This document shows positions 24,974 to 34,377 of a stretch of 64,000 nucleotides of DNA, piece by piece. Where the stretch lies: the NCBI RefSeq assembly GCF_021531695.1, contig NZ_JADYUI010000001.1, forward strand, positions 124,001 to 188,000, given 5' to 3'. The translations under genes and the position numbers were made by a program. Numbering within the stretch: the stretch's first letter is position 1; the number at the start of each line of letters is the position of its first letter. Below the pieces are notes generated by a model that saw only the letters and a program-made list of their open reading frames with translations, searched no databases and was not told the DNA's origin. The stretch comes from Roseburia hominis (lineage in GTDB: Bacteria > Bacillota > Clostridia > Lachnospirales > Lachnospiraceae).

Positions 24974-25002
24974 AGTATAACTTTAAAGGATAAAAAATAC
25001 AA
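24974..25002 (-). promoter_or_regulatory. Promoter of the VanZ-like / GTPase-NYN pair
   Basis: On the minus strand, TTGTAT (25002-24997), 17 bases, TATACT (24979-24974), about 40 bases ahead of the VanZ-like ATG. It directly follows the T-run of the lacI terminator. Confidence 0.65.
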
Positions 25003-25003
25003 C

Positions 25004-25032
25004 AAAAAACGCCGATATCATCATCGACGTTT
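25004..25032 (-). terminator. Terminator of the lacI-type gene
   Basis: On the minus strand, AAACGTCGAT and ATCGGCGTTT form a ten-pair stem with one G-U pair over a six-base loop, then a T-rich tail. It begins a few bases after the regulator's stop codon. Confidence 0.75.
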
Positions 25033-25037
25033 CTGTA

Positions 25038-26054
25038 TCATATCTTAAGTTGTCCGACCGACTGCCCTTCTAGCAAAGTACCTTCAATCACTATCTGCTC
25101 CACCAGAGTCGTTTTTGGATTTTCAATACTTTGAATCAGCCGAATGGCAGCTTCTTTTCCTATCCCATCTGTATCCTGCTCAATCGTTGTAATCTTAGGA
25201 TACAATAACTGCGACATACGGCTTCCATCATAGCCGGCAATCGAAATGTCATCCGGGATACGAAGTCCTTCCCCAACAATCACATTTCTTCCTCCGATTA
25301 ATGAAGTATCATCCGGATAAATAATACAGGTCGGTGGATCTTCTAATTTAAGCAGTTCTCTTGTCTGTAGCGCAGCATCTTTCGTCTCTAAATATGCTGC
25401 CGTTCGTATATATTCTTCCGGAACATCAATCTTAAGTTCCTCGCACACACGATAAAAACTTGCAAGACGCTCTTTGGTAACATAGGAAAATGTCTGACCA
25501 TGAATATATGCAATCTTCCGATGCCCCTTACTATAAATATAACGAACAAGATCTTCCATTCCTTTTACATTATTAGAACTTACCGCTGTACAGTTAAAAT
25601 GCACATAGTCAATTGTCACCGCCGGAAGATCACTGTTCATAAGCTCTATTACATCCGGATCACTATAATCCGCACATACAATAACAACTCCTTCAAAATT
25701 CCGGTATCGGCAGTGTTCATAATACGACATGGAACGTCCTTCAAATGCTGTATTAATGAAAGTAATATCATATCCCTGAGACTCTGCCTGACTCTTAAAG
25801 CCATTTAAGACACCCGAAAAATACTCGTGCCGTAAGCCACTTCCCGCTTCTTCCTTAAAAAGTACTCCAAGATTATAAGAACGGTTTGTCTTTAATGCAC
25901 GTGCTGCCGCATTTGGAAAATATCCCATTTTTTCCGCAGTTTCTTTTATTCTGTGTTTTGTGCTCTCCCCTATATCCTTTTGATCATTTAATGCTTTACT
26001 TACTGTGGCGGTAGAAACCCCACATTTTCTTGCAATGTCCTTTAAAGATACCAT
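25038..26054 (-). CDS. LacI-family transcriptional regulator
   Basis: A 338-residue repressor. The helix-turn-helix is at the N-terminus (VSLKDIARKCGVSTATVSKA) with the hinge NAAARALKTNRSYNLGVLF, followed by a periplasmic-binding-like sugar domain (IAGYDGSRMSQLLYPKITTI, the usual C-terminal stretch). The start is ATG 26054 with AGGGGAG upstream; a longer frame to 26075 lacks this. It is divergent from a cellobiose phosphorylase gene, and both upstream regions carry the same 14-bp sequence. The likely role is cellobiose- or glucan-responsive control of that gene and of itself. The inducer is not known. Confidence 0.88.
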   Translation of the reverse strand: MVSLKDIARKCGVSTATVSKALNDQKDIGESTKHRIKETAEKMGYFPNAAARALKTNRSYNLGVLFKEEAGSGLRHEYFSGVLNGFKSQAESQGYDITFINTAFEGRSMSYYEHCRYRNFEGVVIVCADYSDPDVIELMNSDLPAVTIDYVHFNCTAVSSNNVKGMEDLVRYIYSKGHRKIAYIHGQTFSYVTKERLASFYRVCEELKIDVPEEYIRTAAYLETKDAALQTRELLKLEDPPTCIIYPDDTSLIGGRNVIVGEGLRIPDDISIAGYDGSRMSQLLYPKITTIEQDTDGIGKEAAIRLIQSIENPKTTLVEQIVIEGTLLEGQSVGQLKI

Positions 26055-26082
26055 TGTGACTCCCCTAATTTTCATTTCATTG

Positions 26083-26096
26083 CTTAATCGTTTTCG
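26083..26096. promoter_or_regulatory. Candidate LacI-type operator, copy 1
   Basis: CTTAATCGTTTTCG, with the central CG typical of LacI-family sites, lies between the regulator's promoter and its start codon. An identical copy lies ahead of the phosphorylase gene. It would suit autoregulation. Confidence 0.6.
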
Positions 26097-26103
26097 TATT
26101 TTT

Positions 26104-26132
26104 AATATACCCCAGTTTCAAAAGAAAATCAA
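26104..26132 (-). promoter_or_regulatory. Promoter of the lacI-type gene
   Basis: On the minus strand, TTGATT (26132-26127), 17 bases, TATATT (26109-26104). Operator copy 1 begins eight bases downstream of the minus-10, so bound repressor would block transcription. Confidence 0.7.
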
Positions 26133-26281
26133 TGAATTTTACAACTTTTTCTGCTTTTTGTTGTTTTTCACTGATTTTTTCTCTGTATTTTATGTCATAT
26201 TTTTGGTATGTCTCTTTTTTACAAAAGTATTTTTTCTTTTTTGTATAACATGCTATATTTCAAAATTTTATGAATTTGACA

Positions 26282-26310
26282 TTGCATTTTTTCTTTTTCT
26301 CCTATATACT
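26282..26310 (+). promoter_or_regulatory. Promoter of the cellobiose phosphorylase gene
   Basis: TATACT at 26305-26310 is a clear minus-10; TTGCAT at 26282-26287 is 17 bases upstream, and a better TTGACA at 26276-26281 is too far (23 bases). The choice of minus-35 is uncertain. Confidence 0.55.
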
Positions 26311-26330
26311 TTTTGTTAATGATTGATTTA

Positions 26331-26344
26331 CTTAATCGTTTTCG
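26331..26344. promoter_or_regulatory. Candidate LacI-type operator, copy 2
   Basis: This is an identical copy of CTTAATCGTTTTCG, about 20 bases downstream of the minus-10 of the phosphorylase promoter and 25 bases before the ATG, a road-block position. Confidence 0.6.
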
Positions 26345-26369
26345 GAAATTATTTAGGAGGGTTACTAAT

Positions 26370-28805
26370 ATGCAATTCGGACATTTCGATGATGAAAATA
26401 AGGAATACGTTATCACATCACCACGCACCCCACTGCCTTGGATTAATTACCTTGGCTGTGAAGATTTTTTTTCATTAAAATCCAATACCTGCGGCGGTTA
26501 TAGCTTTTATAAAGATGCAAAGCTTCTTCGTCTGACGAGATATCGTTACAACAATGTTCCACTTGACAGCAATGGTCTTTACTACTATATCAAAGATGGA
26601 GACACAATCTGGAATCCGGGCTGGATGCCAAGTAAAACAGAGCTTGATGATTACAAATGCCGCCACGGTCTTGGTTATTCCATTTTTGAAGGTAAAAAGA
26701 ACGGAATTTCCGCAACCTTAACCGATTTTGTACCAATGGGAAGTTCCTGCGAAGTCAACAAACTTACCTTAAAAAATGAATCCGCAGAAACAAAGAGCTT
26801 TACTGTTTTTTCTTATGTAGAATTCTGCTTGTGGAATGCAATGGATGACATGACCAACTTCCAACGTAATTTCAGTACCGGAGAAGTTGAAATTCATGGT
26901 TCTACTATTTACCATAAAACGGAATATAGGGAACGCCGAAATCACTATGCTATTTTTTCCGTAAATTCTGACATTGACGGATTTGATACTGACCGTGATA
27001 CGTTTCTCGGTGCTTATGGAGAAAACAGCTGTCCACTTGTTGTAAAAGAAGGAAAATCTAAAAATTCCGTTGCAAGTGGCTGGGGACCGGTTGCTTCTCA
27101 TCAGCTTAATATTACCTTACAACCTGGGGAAAGTAAGGATTATGTCTTTGTTTTAGGATACGTTGAAAATAAAAAAGACGAAAAATGGGAGGGCTTAAAT
27201 AAGGTAAACCGAAAACCTGCGGAAGCCTTGCTTGCAAAATTCGACACCACACAAAAAGCGGATCAGGCATTAGCTGATTTGAAAGCTTACTGGAACAGCC
27301 TGTTAGATCATTTTACAATTTCTTCTTCCGAAGAAAAGCTGGATCGTATGGTAAATATCTGGCATCAGTACCAGTGTATGGTTACCTTTAATATGTCCCG
27401 CTCTGCTTCCTATTTTGAATCAGGAATCGGACGTGGTATGGGATTCCGCGACTCCTGCCAGGATTTACTCGGTTTCGTTCATTTAATTCCGGATCGTGCA
27501 AGACAGAGACTTCTTGATATTGCTTCCACACAATTTGAAGACGGAAGTGCTTATCATCAATACCAGCCTCTGACTAAAAAGGGAAATTCCGATATCGGAA
27601 GCGGTTTTAATGATGATCCTCTATGGCTTATTGCGGGAACTGCCGCTTACATTAAAGAAACCGGAGACTATTCCATTTTGGATGAAATCACTCCATATGA
27701 TAATGATGAGACCAAAGCAACCGATTTTATGGAGCATTTAAGACGTTCTTTCAATTACACGGTAAACCACTTAGGTCCTCATGGACTTCCTTTAATCGGT
27801 CGTGCTGACTGGAATGACTGTCTGAACTTAAACTGCTTCTCCGAAGAACCGGGAGAATCATTCCAGACTTTTGGTCCATCAGAAGGTCCTAATGCCGAAT
27901 CTGTTTTCATTGCCGGTATGTTTGTAAAATACGGCAAAGATTATGTAGAAATCTGCAAACACAGAGGATTACAGGAAGAGGCAGCCGAAGCAGAGAAACA
28001 CATTCATGAAATGGAAAAAACGGTATTAGATGCAGGTTGGGACGGCGAATGGTATTTGCGTGCCTACGATCACTACAAACAAAAAATCGGTTCAAAAGAA
28101 TGTGAAGAAGGAAAAATCTTTATTGAGCCACAAGGCTTTTGTGTTATGGCTGAAATCGGCTTAAAAGAGGGCAAATGTTTGCAGGCGATGCAGTCTGTAG
28201 AAAAATATCTGGATACCAAGTACGGTATTGTTCTGTTGCAGCCTTGCTATACAAAATATCACGTAGAACTTGGTGAAATCACCTCTTATCCTGGTGGTTA
28301 TAAGGAAAATGCCGGTATCTTCTGTCACAATAATCCATGGATTTCTATCGCAGAAACCGTTGTCGGACGTGGAAATCGTGCCTGGCAGGTATATACCAGA
28401 ACCTGTCCTGCCTATATTGAAGACATCAGTGAAATCCATCGTACAGAACCATATGTATATTCTCAGATGATTGCCGGTAAGGATGCTCCAAACTTTGGTG
28501 AAGCGAAAAACAGCTGGCTCACGGGAACCGCAGCATGGACTTTCCTTGATGTATCCCAGTACATATTAGGTATTCGTCCTGATTATGATGGTTTGGTTAT
28601 TGATCCTTGTATTCCTTCTACCTTAGACGGATTTACTGCAAAACGTGACTTTAGAGGTGCTACTTACCATATCACGGTTAAAAATCCAAACGGTGCCCAA
28701 AAGGGTGTCAAGAGCATGACTGTTGATGGCGTAGCTGTTACAGGAAACATGATTCCATATGACAAAACAAAAAAAGAAGTACATGTAGAAGTTGTAATGG
28801 GATAA
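26370..28805 (+). CDS. Cellobiose phosphorylase, GH94
   Basis: An 811-residue cytoplasmic enzyme, exactly the length of characterised clostridial cellobiose phosphorylases. It splits cellobiose with phosphate to glucose 1-phosphate and glucose. An N-terminal beta-sandwich (about 1-280) leads to an (alpha/alpha)6 barrel with [16 protein letters not shown] and the general-acid aspartate in [24 protein letters not shown] and [12 protein letters not shown] near 640-670 are also typical of the family. The start is ATG 26370 after AGGAGG; a longer frame to 26313 has no binding site and crosses the operator. No transporter is adjacent. Laminaribiose or longer cellodextrin use cannot be excluded. Confidence 0.9.
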   Translation: MQFGHFDDENKEYVITSPRTPLPWINYLGCEDFFSLKSNTCGGYSFYKDAKLLRLTRYRYNNVPLDSNGLYYYIKDGDTIWNPGWMPSKTELDDYKCRHGLGYSIFEGKKNGISATLTDFVPMGSSCEVNKLTLKNESAETKSFTVFSYVEFCLWNAMDDMTNFQRNFSTGEVEIHGSTIYHKTEYRERRNHYAIFSVNSDIDGFDTDRDTFLGAYGENSCPLVVKEGKSKNSVASGWGPVASHQLNITLQPGESKDYVFVLGYVENKKDEKWEGLNKVNRKPAEALLAKFDTTQKADQALADLKAYWNSLLDHFTISSSEEKLDRMVNIWHQYQCMVTFNMSRSASYFESGIGRGMGFRDSCQDLLGFVHLIPDRARQRLLDIASTQFEDGSAYHQYQPLTKKGNSDIGSGFNDDPLWLIAGTAAYIKETGDYSILDEITPYDNDETKATDFMEHLRRSFNYTVNHLGPHGLPLIGRADWNDCLNLNCFSEEPGESFQTFGPSEGPNAESVFIAGMFVKYGKDYVEICKHRGLQEEAAEAEKHIHEMEKTVLDAGWDGEWYLRAYDHYKQKIGSKECEEGKIFIEPQGFCVMAEIGLKEGKCLQAMQSVEKYLDTKYGIVLLQPCYTKYHVELGEITSYPGGYKENAGIFCHNNPWISIAETVVGRGNRAWQVYTRTCPAYIEDISEIHRTEPYVYSQMIAGKDAPNFGEAKNSWLTGTAAWTFLDVSQYILGIRPDYDGLVIDPCIPSTLDGFTAKRDFRGATYHITVKNPNGAQKGVKSMTVDGVAVTGNMIPYDKTKKEVHVEVVMG

Positions 28806-28815
28806 AGAACAACAA

Positions 28816-28849
28816 AAAGGTTTGCCTGAAATAGGGCAAACCTTTTTTT
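28816..28849. terminator. Bidirectional terminator between the phosphorylase and GT2 genes
   Basis: AAAGGTTTGCC and GGCAAACCTTT form an 11-bp perfect stem. T-runs follow it on the plus strand and A-runs precede it, giving T-runs on the minus strand too. The GT2 stop codon lies in its plus-strand tail. Confidence 0.88.
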
Positions 28850-29747
28850 ATAACATTCGATTAAACAGATATAAAAATTTTACGACCAGATTATCCAGCG
28901 GTCTTTGTCTATATAATTTACGGTTAAAAACCAGCTTAATTCTTGCAGGAAAGCTTGTCTTAGAAGCCAGAAGTAAGTCCACAAGCTCATCTTTTTCTTT
29001 ATTTCCACGATATTCTTCTTTAAAATTTGCAATCTGCTTTCCAAGCATCCCTCTTGTCTTTCGCAAAAAATTCCACTTATTTTTTATCATTACAAGGGTA
29101 CTTCGGCTTGACCCCAACTGATTGTCCCCGTGCTGACGATATAAAATATAAGCACCTTTATCAAAAACAACCGTCCCAAGATACGATGCCACCAGATAGC
29201 ACCACCAGTCATGCCAGATTGCATTCTTCGGCAAATGTCCTTTCACCTCATTAATTAATTCCCGGTTCATTACTGCTGTACAACCGGTACACATACTTTC
29301 AATCAAGGCATTTCCAAATCCCGGTGTTTTATCCGGAATCACGCCTTCCGGCAAACGATTCAAATCCTTATCCACCAGAATCTGGTTACTGCAATATAAA
29401 GCAGGTCCCTTAATATTCTCTAACTTCTCTACTGCCACTTCTATCTTATTTTCCAACCAGTAGTCATCCTGATCTGAAAAAGAAACATAATCTGCATCAC
29501 ATTTTTGAATCAACTCAAGAAAACTTTTTGTCAATCCTTCATTCTTTTCTTCATATACAAATAAATTCGGATGTGTTTTTTGATATTCTCTTAATATTTC
29601 CCGCGTACCATCTTTCGAACCATCATCACGAACTAATACTTCAATATTCGGATACGTCTGGGCAAAAATACTGTCTAATTGTTCTTTTAGATACCGTTCT
29701 CCATTATAGGTGGACATCAATATCTGTACTTTTTTGTTACTTAACAT
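28848..29747 (-). CDS. GT2 glycosyltransferase (rhamnosyltransferase-like)
   Basis: A 299-residue cytoplasmic glycosyltransferase. It has the N-terminal nucleotide-sugar site VQILMSTYNGERYLKEQLDS, the acidic motif VSFSDQDDYW near residue 95, and an acceptor-domain tail with IWHDWWCYLVASYLG. The NGERYL and SDQDD motifs are common in polysaccharide rhamnosyl- and galactosyltransferases. The donor cannot be told. It lies 22 bases after carbamate kinase and apart from the main glycan operon. A close relative by motif is the gene at 35935-36681. Confidence 0.85.
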   Translation of the reverse strand: MLSNKKVQILMSTYNGERYLKEQLDSIFAQTYPNIEVLVRDDGSKDGTREILREYQKTHPNLFVYEEKNEGLTKSFLELIQKCDADYVSFSDQDDYWLENKIEVAVEKLENIKGPALYCSNQILVDKDLNRLPEGVIPDKTPGFGNALIESMCTGCTAVMNRELINEVKGHLPKNAIWHDWWCYLVASYLGTVVFDKGAYILYRQHGDNQLGSSRSTLVMIKNKWNFLRKTRGMLGKQIANFKEEYRGNKEKDELVDLLLASKTSFPARIKLVFNRKLYRQRPLDNLVVKFLYLFNRML

Positions 29748-29769
29748 ATGGCGAAACTGCCCTTTCGTA

Positions 29770-30702
29770 TTATTTATGAATCAGCGTTCCCTTGCTTCCG
29801 TTCACGCCATCATGTTCTTCCTCTAATTTTGTAATCAGTACATTTCTGATTGCAGAATTTCCGATAAATTCAATGGCAGCCTCAATCTTCGGGCGCATCG
29901 TTCCTTCCTCGAACTGTCCCTCTTCCATATATTTCTTTGCTTCTGCAACTGTCATCGTATCAATCGGTTCTTCATTGTCTTTTCCATAATTCAGGCAGAC
30001 CTTCTCTACTCCTGTCAAAATGACAAGGGTATCAGCATCAACCAGATCCGCCAGCTTTCCTGCCGCTAAATCCTTCTCAATAACCGCGCTGGCACCTTTT
30101 AAATTATTATCCTGCATTAAGACCGGAATTCCACCGCCTCCACAGGCGATTACGACCTGATCTGCATCGCTAAGCGCACGAACGGCATCGATTTCAACAA
30201 TATCAATCGGCTTTGGAGCAGCAACAATTCTGCGATATCCTTCGTCAGTCTTCACCACATGATTGCCTTTCTTCTCCTCTGCCTCTGCCTCTTCTTCTGT
30301 CATAACACGTCCAATAACCTTCGTCGGATGATAAAAGGCTTCATCATAAGGATCAACACAAACCTGTGTTAAAACGGTAGATACTGTCTTATAAATGCCA
30401 CGATTCAATAATTCCGTACGAATCGCATTCTGTAAATCGTATCCGATATACCCCTGACTCATAGCAGAGCATACGCTCATCGGTGTCGCCGTATACTCCG
30501 GATAAATTCGGCAAAATTCTGACATTGCCGTATGAATCATTCCTACCTGCGGTCCATTGCTGTGTGAAATAATAATCTGATAATCATCTTTTATAAAATC
30601 AGCGACTGCTTTCGCTGTTCTTTTTGTAGCTTTTTTCTGCTCAGGAAGTGTTGTTCCTAACGCTTCATGTCCTAATGCAATTACAATCTTTTTTTTCTTC
30701 AT
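29770..30702 (-). CDS. arcC: Carbamate kinase
   Basis: A 310-residue enzyme making ATP from carbamoyl phosphate and ADP. Family motifs are IVIALGHEALG at the start, ISHSNGPQVG near 45, VIACGGGGIPV near 205, EKDLAAGKLADLVDADTLVILT near 222 and AKKYMEEGQFEEGTMRPKIEAA near 265. In many anaerobes it works in arginine, agmatine or purine (oxamate/ureide) breakdown. No arcA, arcB or other partner is near, so the pathway is not visible. The ATG follows GGAGGG. Confidence 0.92.
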   Translation of the reverse strand: MKKKKIVIALGHEALGTTLPEQKKATKRTAKAVADFIKDDYQIIISHSNGPQVGMIHTAMSEFCRIYPEYTATPMSVCSAMSQGYIGYDLQNAIRTELLNRGIYKTVSTVLTQVCVDPYDEAFYHPTKVIGRVMTEEEAEAEEKKGNHVVKTDEGYRRIVAAPKPIDIVEIDAVRALSDADQVVIACGGGGIPVLMQDNNLKGASAVIEKDLAAGKLADLVDADTLVILTGVEKVCLNYGKDNEEPIDTMTVAEAKKYMEEGQFEEGTMRPKIEAAIEFIGNSAIRNVLITKLEEEHDGVNGSKGTLIHK

Positions 30703-30760
30703 AATGAGTCGCCCTCCAACAAACTAAAGACTGCCTTCGGCAATCTTACAATATGATTTC

Positions 30761-30789
30761 ATATTAGCACATTTTCCACTTCTTAACAA
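30761..30789 (-). promoter_or_regulatory. Promoter of the carbamate kinase gene
   Basis: On the minus strand, TTGTTA (30789-30784), 17 bases, TAATAT (30766-30761). A small hairpin (AAGATTGCC-GAA-GGCAGTCTT, 30727-30747) follows in the leader. Confidence 0.6.
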
Positions 30790-30824
30790 GCATTAAAAGT
30801 GCATCTTCAAATTTCCCATACAAC

Positions 30825-30852
30825 AAAAAAGACTGGATATTTTCCAATCTTT
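30825..30852 (-). terminator. Terminator of htrA
   Basis: On the minus strand, AAAGATTGGA and TCCAGTCTTT pair over a five-base loop and are followed by TTTTTT. It lies about 70 bases after the htrA stop codon. Confidence 0.75.
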
Positions 30853-30922
30853 TCTGTCACCTGTTTACAAATCAACTTCCTATTCTATTTATAATATTAA
30901 AATCAAAAGTAGTTAGTCGCTT

Positions 30923-32359
30923 TTACTGCTGCGGCTTATTTCCAAGTGTAACCGTAATGTTCTGTTCCACATACTGTCCATTGATCGGACGCTGTAATGT
31001 TATCGTAATCTGACTTCCGGCTTCATAATACGCAAGGACTCCTTTTAATGCTGACATTGTTTTTACTTCCTGACCATCAAAGCTTGTAATAATATCACCC
31101 TGATAAATTCCCGCTGCCTCTGCAGGAGAAGCAGAAACAACCTGTGCAACATAAATACCTTCCGGCATATTATAAGCAGAACCAATCTGAGTCGTCACAT
31201 TGACACCATTAATACCAAGATATGCTTCATCTACTACTTCTCGATTGATAATGTTATCAATAATGGATGCGGCTTTCGAAATCGGAATGGAATATCCCAT
31301 TCCTTCCACAGAAGTATCAGAATACTTGACCTCATTGATTCCGATAACCTCTCCGCTCATATTTAATAAAGCTCCTCCACTATTACCGGGATTAATTGCT
31401 GCATCTGTCTGGATTAATTCATTTGTAATTGCTTCCCCGGTACTTTCATCCTGCATGGAAACGGAACGATCTAATGCACTGATCACTCCGGTTGTAACAG
31501 ACTGTCCATATCCCAATGCATTTCCAATTGCAATTGCAGGTTCCCCAACCTTTAAGCCATCTGAATCACCAAGTGTTGCTATTTTCACCTGATTTAGGGT
31601 TTCCTGCTGCATACTGCCTTTCTTCACCTGAATCACTGCCAAATCACTTGACTCATCCGTACCTTTTACTTCGGCTGCTACCGTAGAATCATCAATAAAC
31701 TGCACCGTTAACGTCTTTGCTCCTTCAACCACATGGTTATTTGTTACAATATACATGTACTCATCATTTTCGCTTACAATGATTCCGGAACCACAACTTT
31801 CATTCTCATAAGTTCCTCTTTGTCCAAAGAAATTCTGATACTGTGTTTCGCTCATATTAGTAATTGCAACAATAGATGGCATCACCTCATCTACAATACC
31901 GGAAACATCTAAGACTGTCGTATCAGATCCTGTGACTGCATTGCTTTCTTTTTTGTCTGCCTGTTTTAGTTCTGCTTTCTTTTCTGTCTCTTTTTCTGCA
32001 TCCTTGCCATTTTCACCAATATTGGCTGTCTTTACGGTATCCTTACCAAGAACGTTACTAATCACATGATTGGTTCCGGCAAAAACACCACCACCTACCA
32101 GACCACAAACCAAAGCAATTGCTGCGACTTTCGCAAGCGTCTTTCCAAAACCACCATGTTTCTTTTCTTTTTTAGGCTTTTTCGACGTTCCGTTTCCCGT
32201 ATTCATACCATTATACGGATTGCTTCCATTTTGATAAGTATTGGCACTCCAAGAATTTGTATTCTGCTGCTGTGTTCCTCCATAAGTCCCATTATTTGTG
32301 TTCGTACTGTAATTTGTATTTTGATAAGAGGAAGAATTGTTATTCTGATTATAATCCAT
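30923..32359 (-). CDS. Membrane-anchored HtrA-type serine protease with PDZ domain
   Basis: A 478-residue protein of the HtrA/DegP-like family, a surface quality-control protease and chaperone. A Gln/Asn/Ser/Thr-rich cytoplasmic tail (about 1-60) and a lysine patch precede one membrane span (about 75-95). The trypsin-like domain shows the triad in NNHVVEGA (His), SSDLAVIQ (Asp) and NPGNSGGALL (Ser). One C-terminal PDZ domain has GIYVAQVVSASPAEAAGIYQGD. The start is ATG 32359 after AAAGGAG; the longer frame to 32398 lacks a binding site. It sits between glmS and carbamate kinase on the same strand. Confidence 0.9.
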   Translation of the reverse strand: MDYNQNNNSSSYQNTNYSTNTNNGTYGGTQQQNTNSWSANTYQNGSNPYNGMNTGNGTSKKPKKEKKHGGFGKTLAKVAAIALVCGLVGGGVFAGTNHVISNVLGKDTVKTANIGENGKDAEKETEKKAELKQADKKESNAVTGSDTTVLDVSGIVDEVMPSIVAITNMSETQYQNFFGQRGTYENESCGSGIIVSENDEYMYIVTNNHVVEGAKTLTVQFIDDSTVAAEVKGTDESSDLAVIQVKKGSMQQETLNQVKIATLGDSDGLKVGEPAIAIGNALGYGQSVTTGVISALDRSVSMQDESTGEAITNELIQTDAAINPGNSGGALLNMSGEVIGINEVKYSDTSVEGMGYSIPISKAASIIDNIINREVVDEAYLGINGVNVTTQIGSAYNMPEGIYVAQVVSASPAEAAGIYQGDIITSFDGQEVKTMSALKGVLAYYEAGSQITITLQRPINGQYVEQNITVTLGNKPQQ

Positions 32360-32466
32360 CTTTATCTCTCCTTTCGCCTTCGCATCCATTGCTTTCATCT
32401 TTTATGTTTTACAGTCTATGCCACAATTGTGACTTTTTTGTGATAAGAAGGTGTTTATTTTTTTAA

Positions 32467-34299
32467 CTATTCGACTGTAACCGATTTTGCGAGGTTTCTC
32501 GGTTTATCTACATCACATCCCTTGCCAACCGCTACATAATAGCCAAACAACTGGAGTGGAATAATTGCCAGCGAATTTGTAAAATAAGGATTCGTCTGTG
32601 GAATATAAATCACATAATCCGCTGCCTTTTCAATTTCAGTATTTTCCTCATTGGTAATTGCAAGTACAAACGCGCCCCTGGTACGAACTTCAACAATATT
32701 ACTGATCGTCTTTTTATAAAGATCCGGCTGTGTTACAACAGACGCAACTAAAGTTCCATCCTCTATCAGAGAAATTGTTCCATGCTTTAATTCGCCGGCT
32801 GCATATGCTTCCGAATGAATATAGGAAATTTCCTTTAATTTCAAAGAGCCTTCCAAAGAAATCGCATAATCAATTCCTCTTCCAATAAAGAATACATCCT
32901 TCGCTGCAATATAGCGGTTAGCAAAACGCTGAATTTTTTCTTTATTATTCAAAAGCATTTCAATCTGATCCGGCAGTTTTTTCAAATCCGTGATATACCC
33001 TGCTACCTGCTCAGCACTAATGGTACCTCTCACCTCCGCAAATTTGATTGCAAGCAGATACTGTGCAATCAGTTGTGCGCTATATGCCTTTGTCGTTGCT
33101 ACCGCAATTTCCGGTCCCGCCCAGGTATACATTACTTTGTCTGCTTCTCTGGCAATTGAACTTCCGACCACATTCACGATTCCAAGTGTCATAATACCAC
33201 GTTCCTTGGCAAGACGCAGTGCTGCTAACGTATCAGCTGTCTCACCGGACTGGCTGATAATAATAACTAATGTACCTTCTTCTAAAATCGGATTCCGGTA
33301 ACGAAATTCACTTGCGACATCCACTTCCACCGGAATTCTTGCCATTCCTTCAAAAATATATTTATTGGTCACACCGGTATGATAGGCAGAGCCACATGCC
33401 ACAATATGAATCTTCTTGATTGCACGGATTTCTTCATCTGTCATTCCAAGTTCATCAATAACGATTCTCCCGTCCTTAATACGCGGATTTAACGTATCGC
33501 GCACTGTCTTTGGCTGCTCATACATCTCTTTTAACATGAAATGCTCATACCCGCCTTTTTCAGCTGCATTAATATCCCACTCAATCATCTTTGGCTCTTT
33601 TTCTATTGTTTCGCCATCGACATTGAAAAATTCAATGGTATCTTCCGATAAACGGGCAATTTCTTCATTTTCAATAAAATATACTTCTCTTGTATACTTT
33701 AAAACTGCCGGAACATCTGATGCAATCAGATTGCCGTCCTTGCCTTTTCCTACAATTAAAGGGCTGTCTTTTCGAACGGAATATACTACATCCGGTTCAT
33801 CGGAAAATAGAATCCCCAGTGCATAAGAACCTTCCACACGATGCATTACTTTTGTAATTGCTTCTAACGGATTTTTGCACTTCTTATAATAATAATCCAA
33901 CAAATGAGCAACTACTTCTGTATCTGTCTCAGATAAAAACTTATAACCTCTTTCTATTAAAGTATTTTTTAACTTTAAATAATTCTCAATAATTCCATTG
34001 TGTACCACTGCAATTGTCCGGTCTGCATTAAAATGCGGATGTGCATTAACGTCTGACGGCTCTCCATGGGTTGCCCATCTGGTATGCCCGATTCCCACAG
34101 TACCAGGAAGCAATTCTCCGCCATGTGTCAATTCATTTAAAACCTTAAGGCGTCCGGTTGCCTTTTTGATATTAATCTGCTTTCCATCATAAACTGCCAT
34201 TCCGGCAGAATCATAGCCACGATATTCTAATTTTTCCAATCCATCTAACAAAACCGGTGCTGCCTGCTTTTTTCCGATATAACCAACTATTCCACACAT
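32467..34299 (-). CDS. glmS: Glutamine-fructose-6-phosphate aminotransferase
   Basis: A 610-residue enzyme making glucosamine 6-phosphate, the entry to UDP-GlcNAc for peptidoglycan and wall glycans. The glutaminase begins MCGIVGYIG, with catalytic Cys2 fixing the start at ATG 34299 (a longer frame to 34329 would destroy this). Two SIS sugar-isomerase domains follow, with HIVACGSAYHTGVT and ISQSGETADTLAAL, and the family C-terminus NLAKSVTVE. The upstream gap to the LCP gene is only 78 bases, so there is no room for a glmS ribozyme. Its place among envelope genes suits its role. Confidence 0.93.
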   Translation of the reverse strand: MCGIVGYIGKKQAAPVLLDGLEKLEYRGYDSAGMAVYDGKQINIKKATGRLKVLNELTHGGELLPGTVGIGHTRWATHGEPSDVNAHPHFNADRTIAVVHNGIIENYLKLKNTLIERGYKFLSETDTEVVAHLLDYYYKKCKNPLEAITKVMHRVEGSYALGILFSDEPDVVYSVRKDSPLIVGKGKDGNLIASDVPAVLKYTREVYFIENEEIARLSEDTIEFFNVDGETIEKEPKMIEWDINAAEKGGYEHFMLKEMYEQPKTVRDTLNPRIKDGRIVIDELGMTDEEIRAIKKIHIVACGSAYHTGVTNKYIFEGMARIPVEVDVASEFRYRNPILEEGTLVIIISQSGETADTLAALRLAKERGIMTLGIVNVVGSSIAREADKVMYTWAGPEIAVATTKAYSAQLIAQYLLAIKFAEVRGTISAEQVAGYITDLKKLPDQIEMLLNNKEKIQRFANRYIAAKDVFFIGRGIDYAISLEGSLKLKEISYIHSEAYAAGELKHGTISLIEDGTLVASVVTQPDLYKKTISNIVEVRTRGAFVLAITNEENTEIEKAADYVIYIPQTNPYFTNSLAIIPLQLFGYYVAVGKGCDVDKPRNLAKSVTVE

Positions 34300-34328
34300 A
34301 CTCTTTCTTCCTTTCCTATGATACGACA

Positions 34329-34364
34329 AAGGTCTGCCCCCACATTTCTGTAGAAGCAGACTTT
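34329..34364 (-). terminator. Hairpin between the LCP gene and glmS
   Basis: On the minus strand, AAAGTCTGC and GCAGACCTT pair, with an inner CTACA/TGTGG helix, followed by a weak T-rich tail (TTTGT). It may attenuate read-through from the LCP gene into glmS or act as a processing site. Confidence 0.45.
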
Positions 34365-34377
34365 CCTTTTATCTCTA

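Noticed and set aside
26276-26281. TTGACA as the minus-35 of the phosphorylase promoter
   Set aside because: It is 23 bases from the TATACT minus-10, too far for a normal promoter; a weaker site at 17 bases was preferred.
34300-34377. Possible glmS ribozyme upstream of glmS
   Set aside because: The gap is only 78 bases and holds a simple hairpin; the ribozyme needs about 150 bases and its conserved core was not seen.
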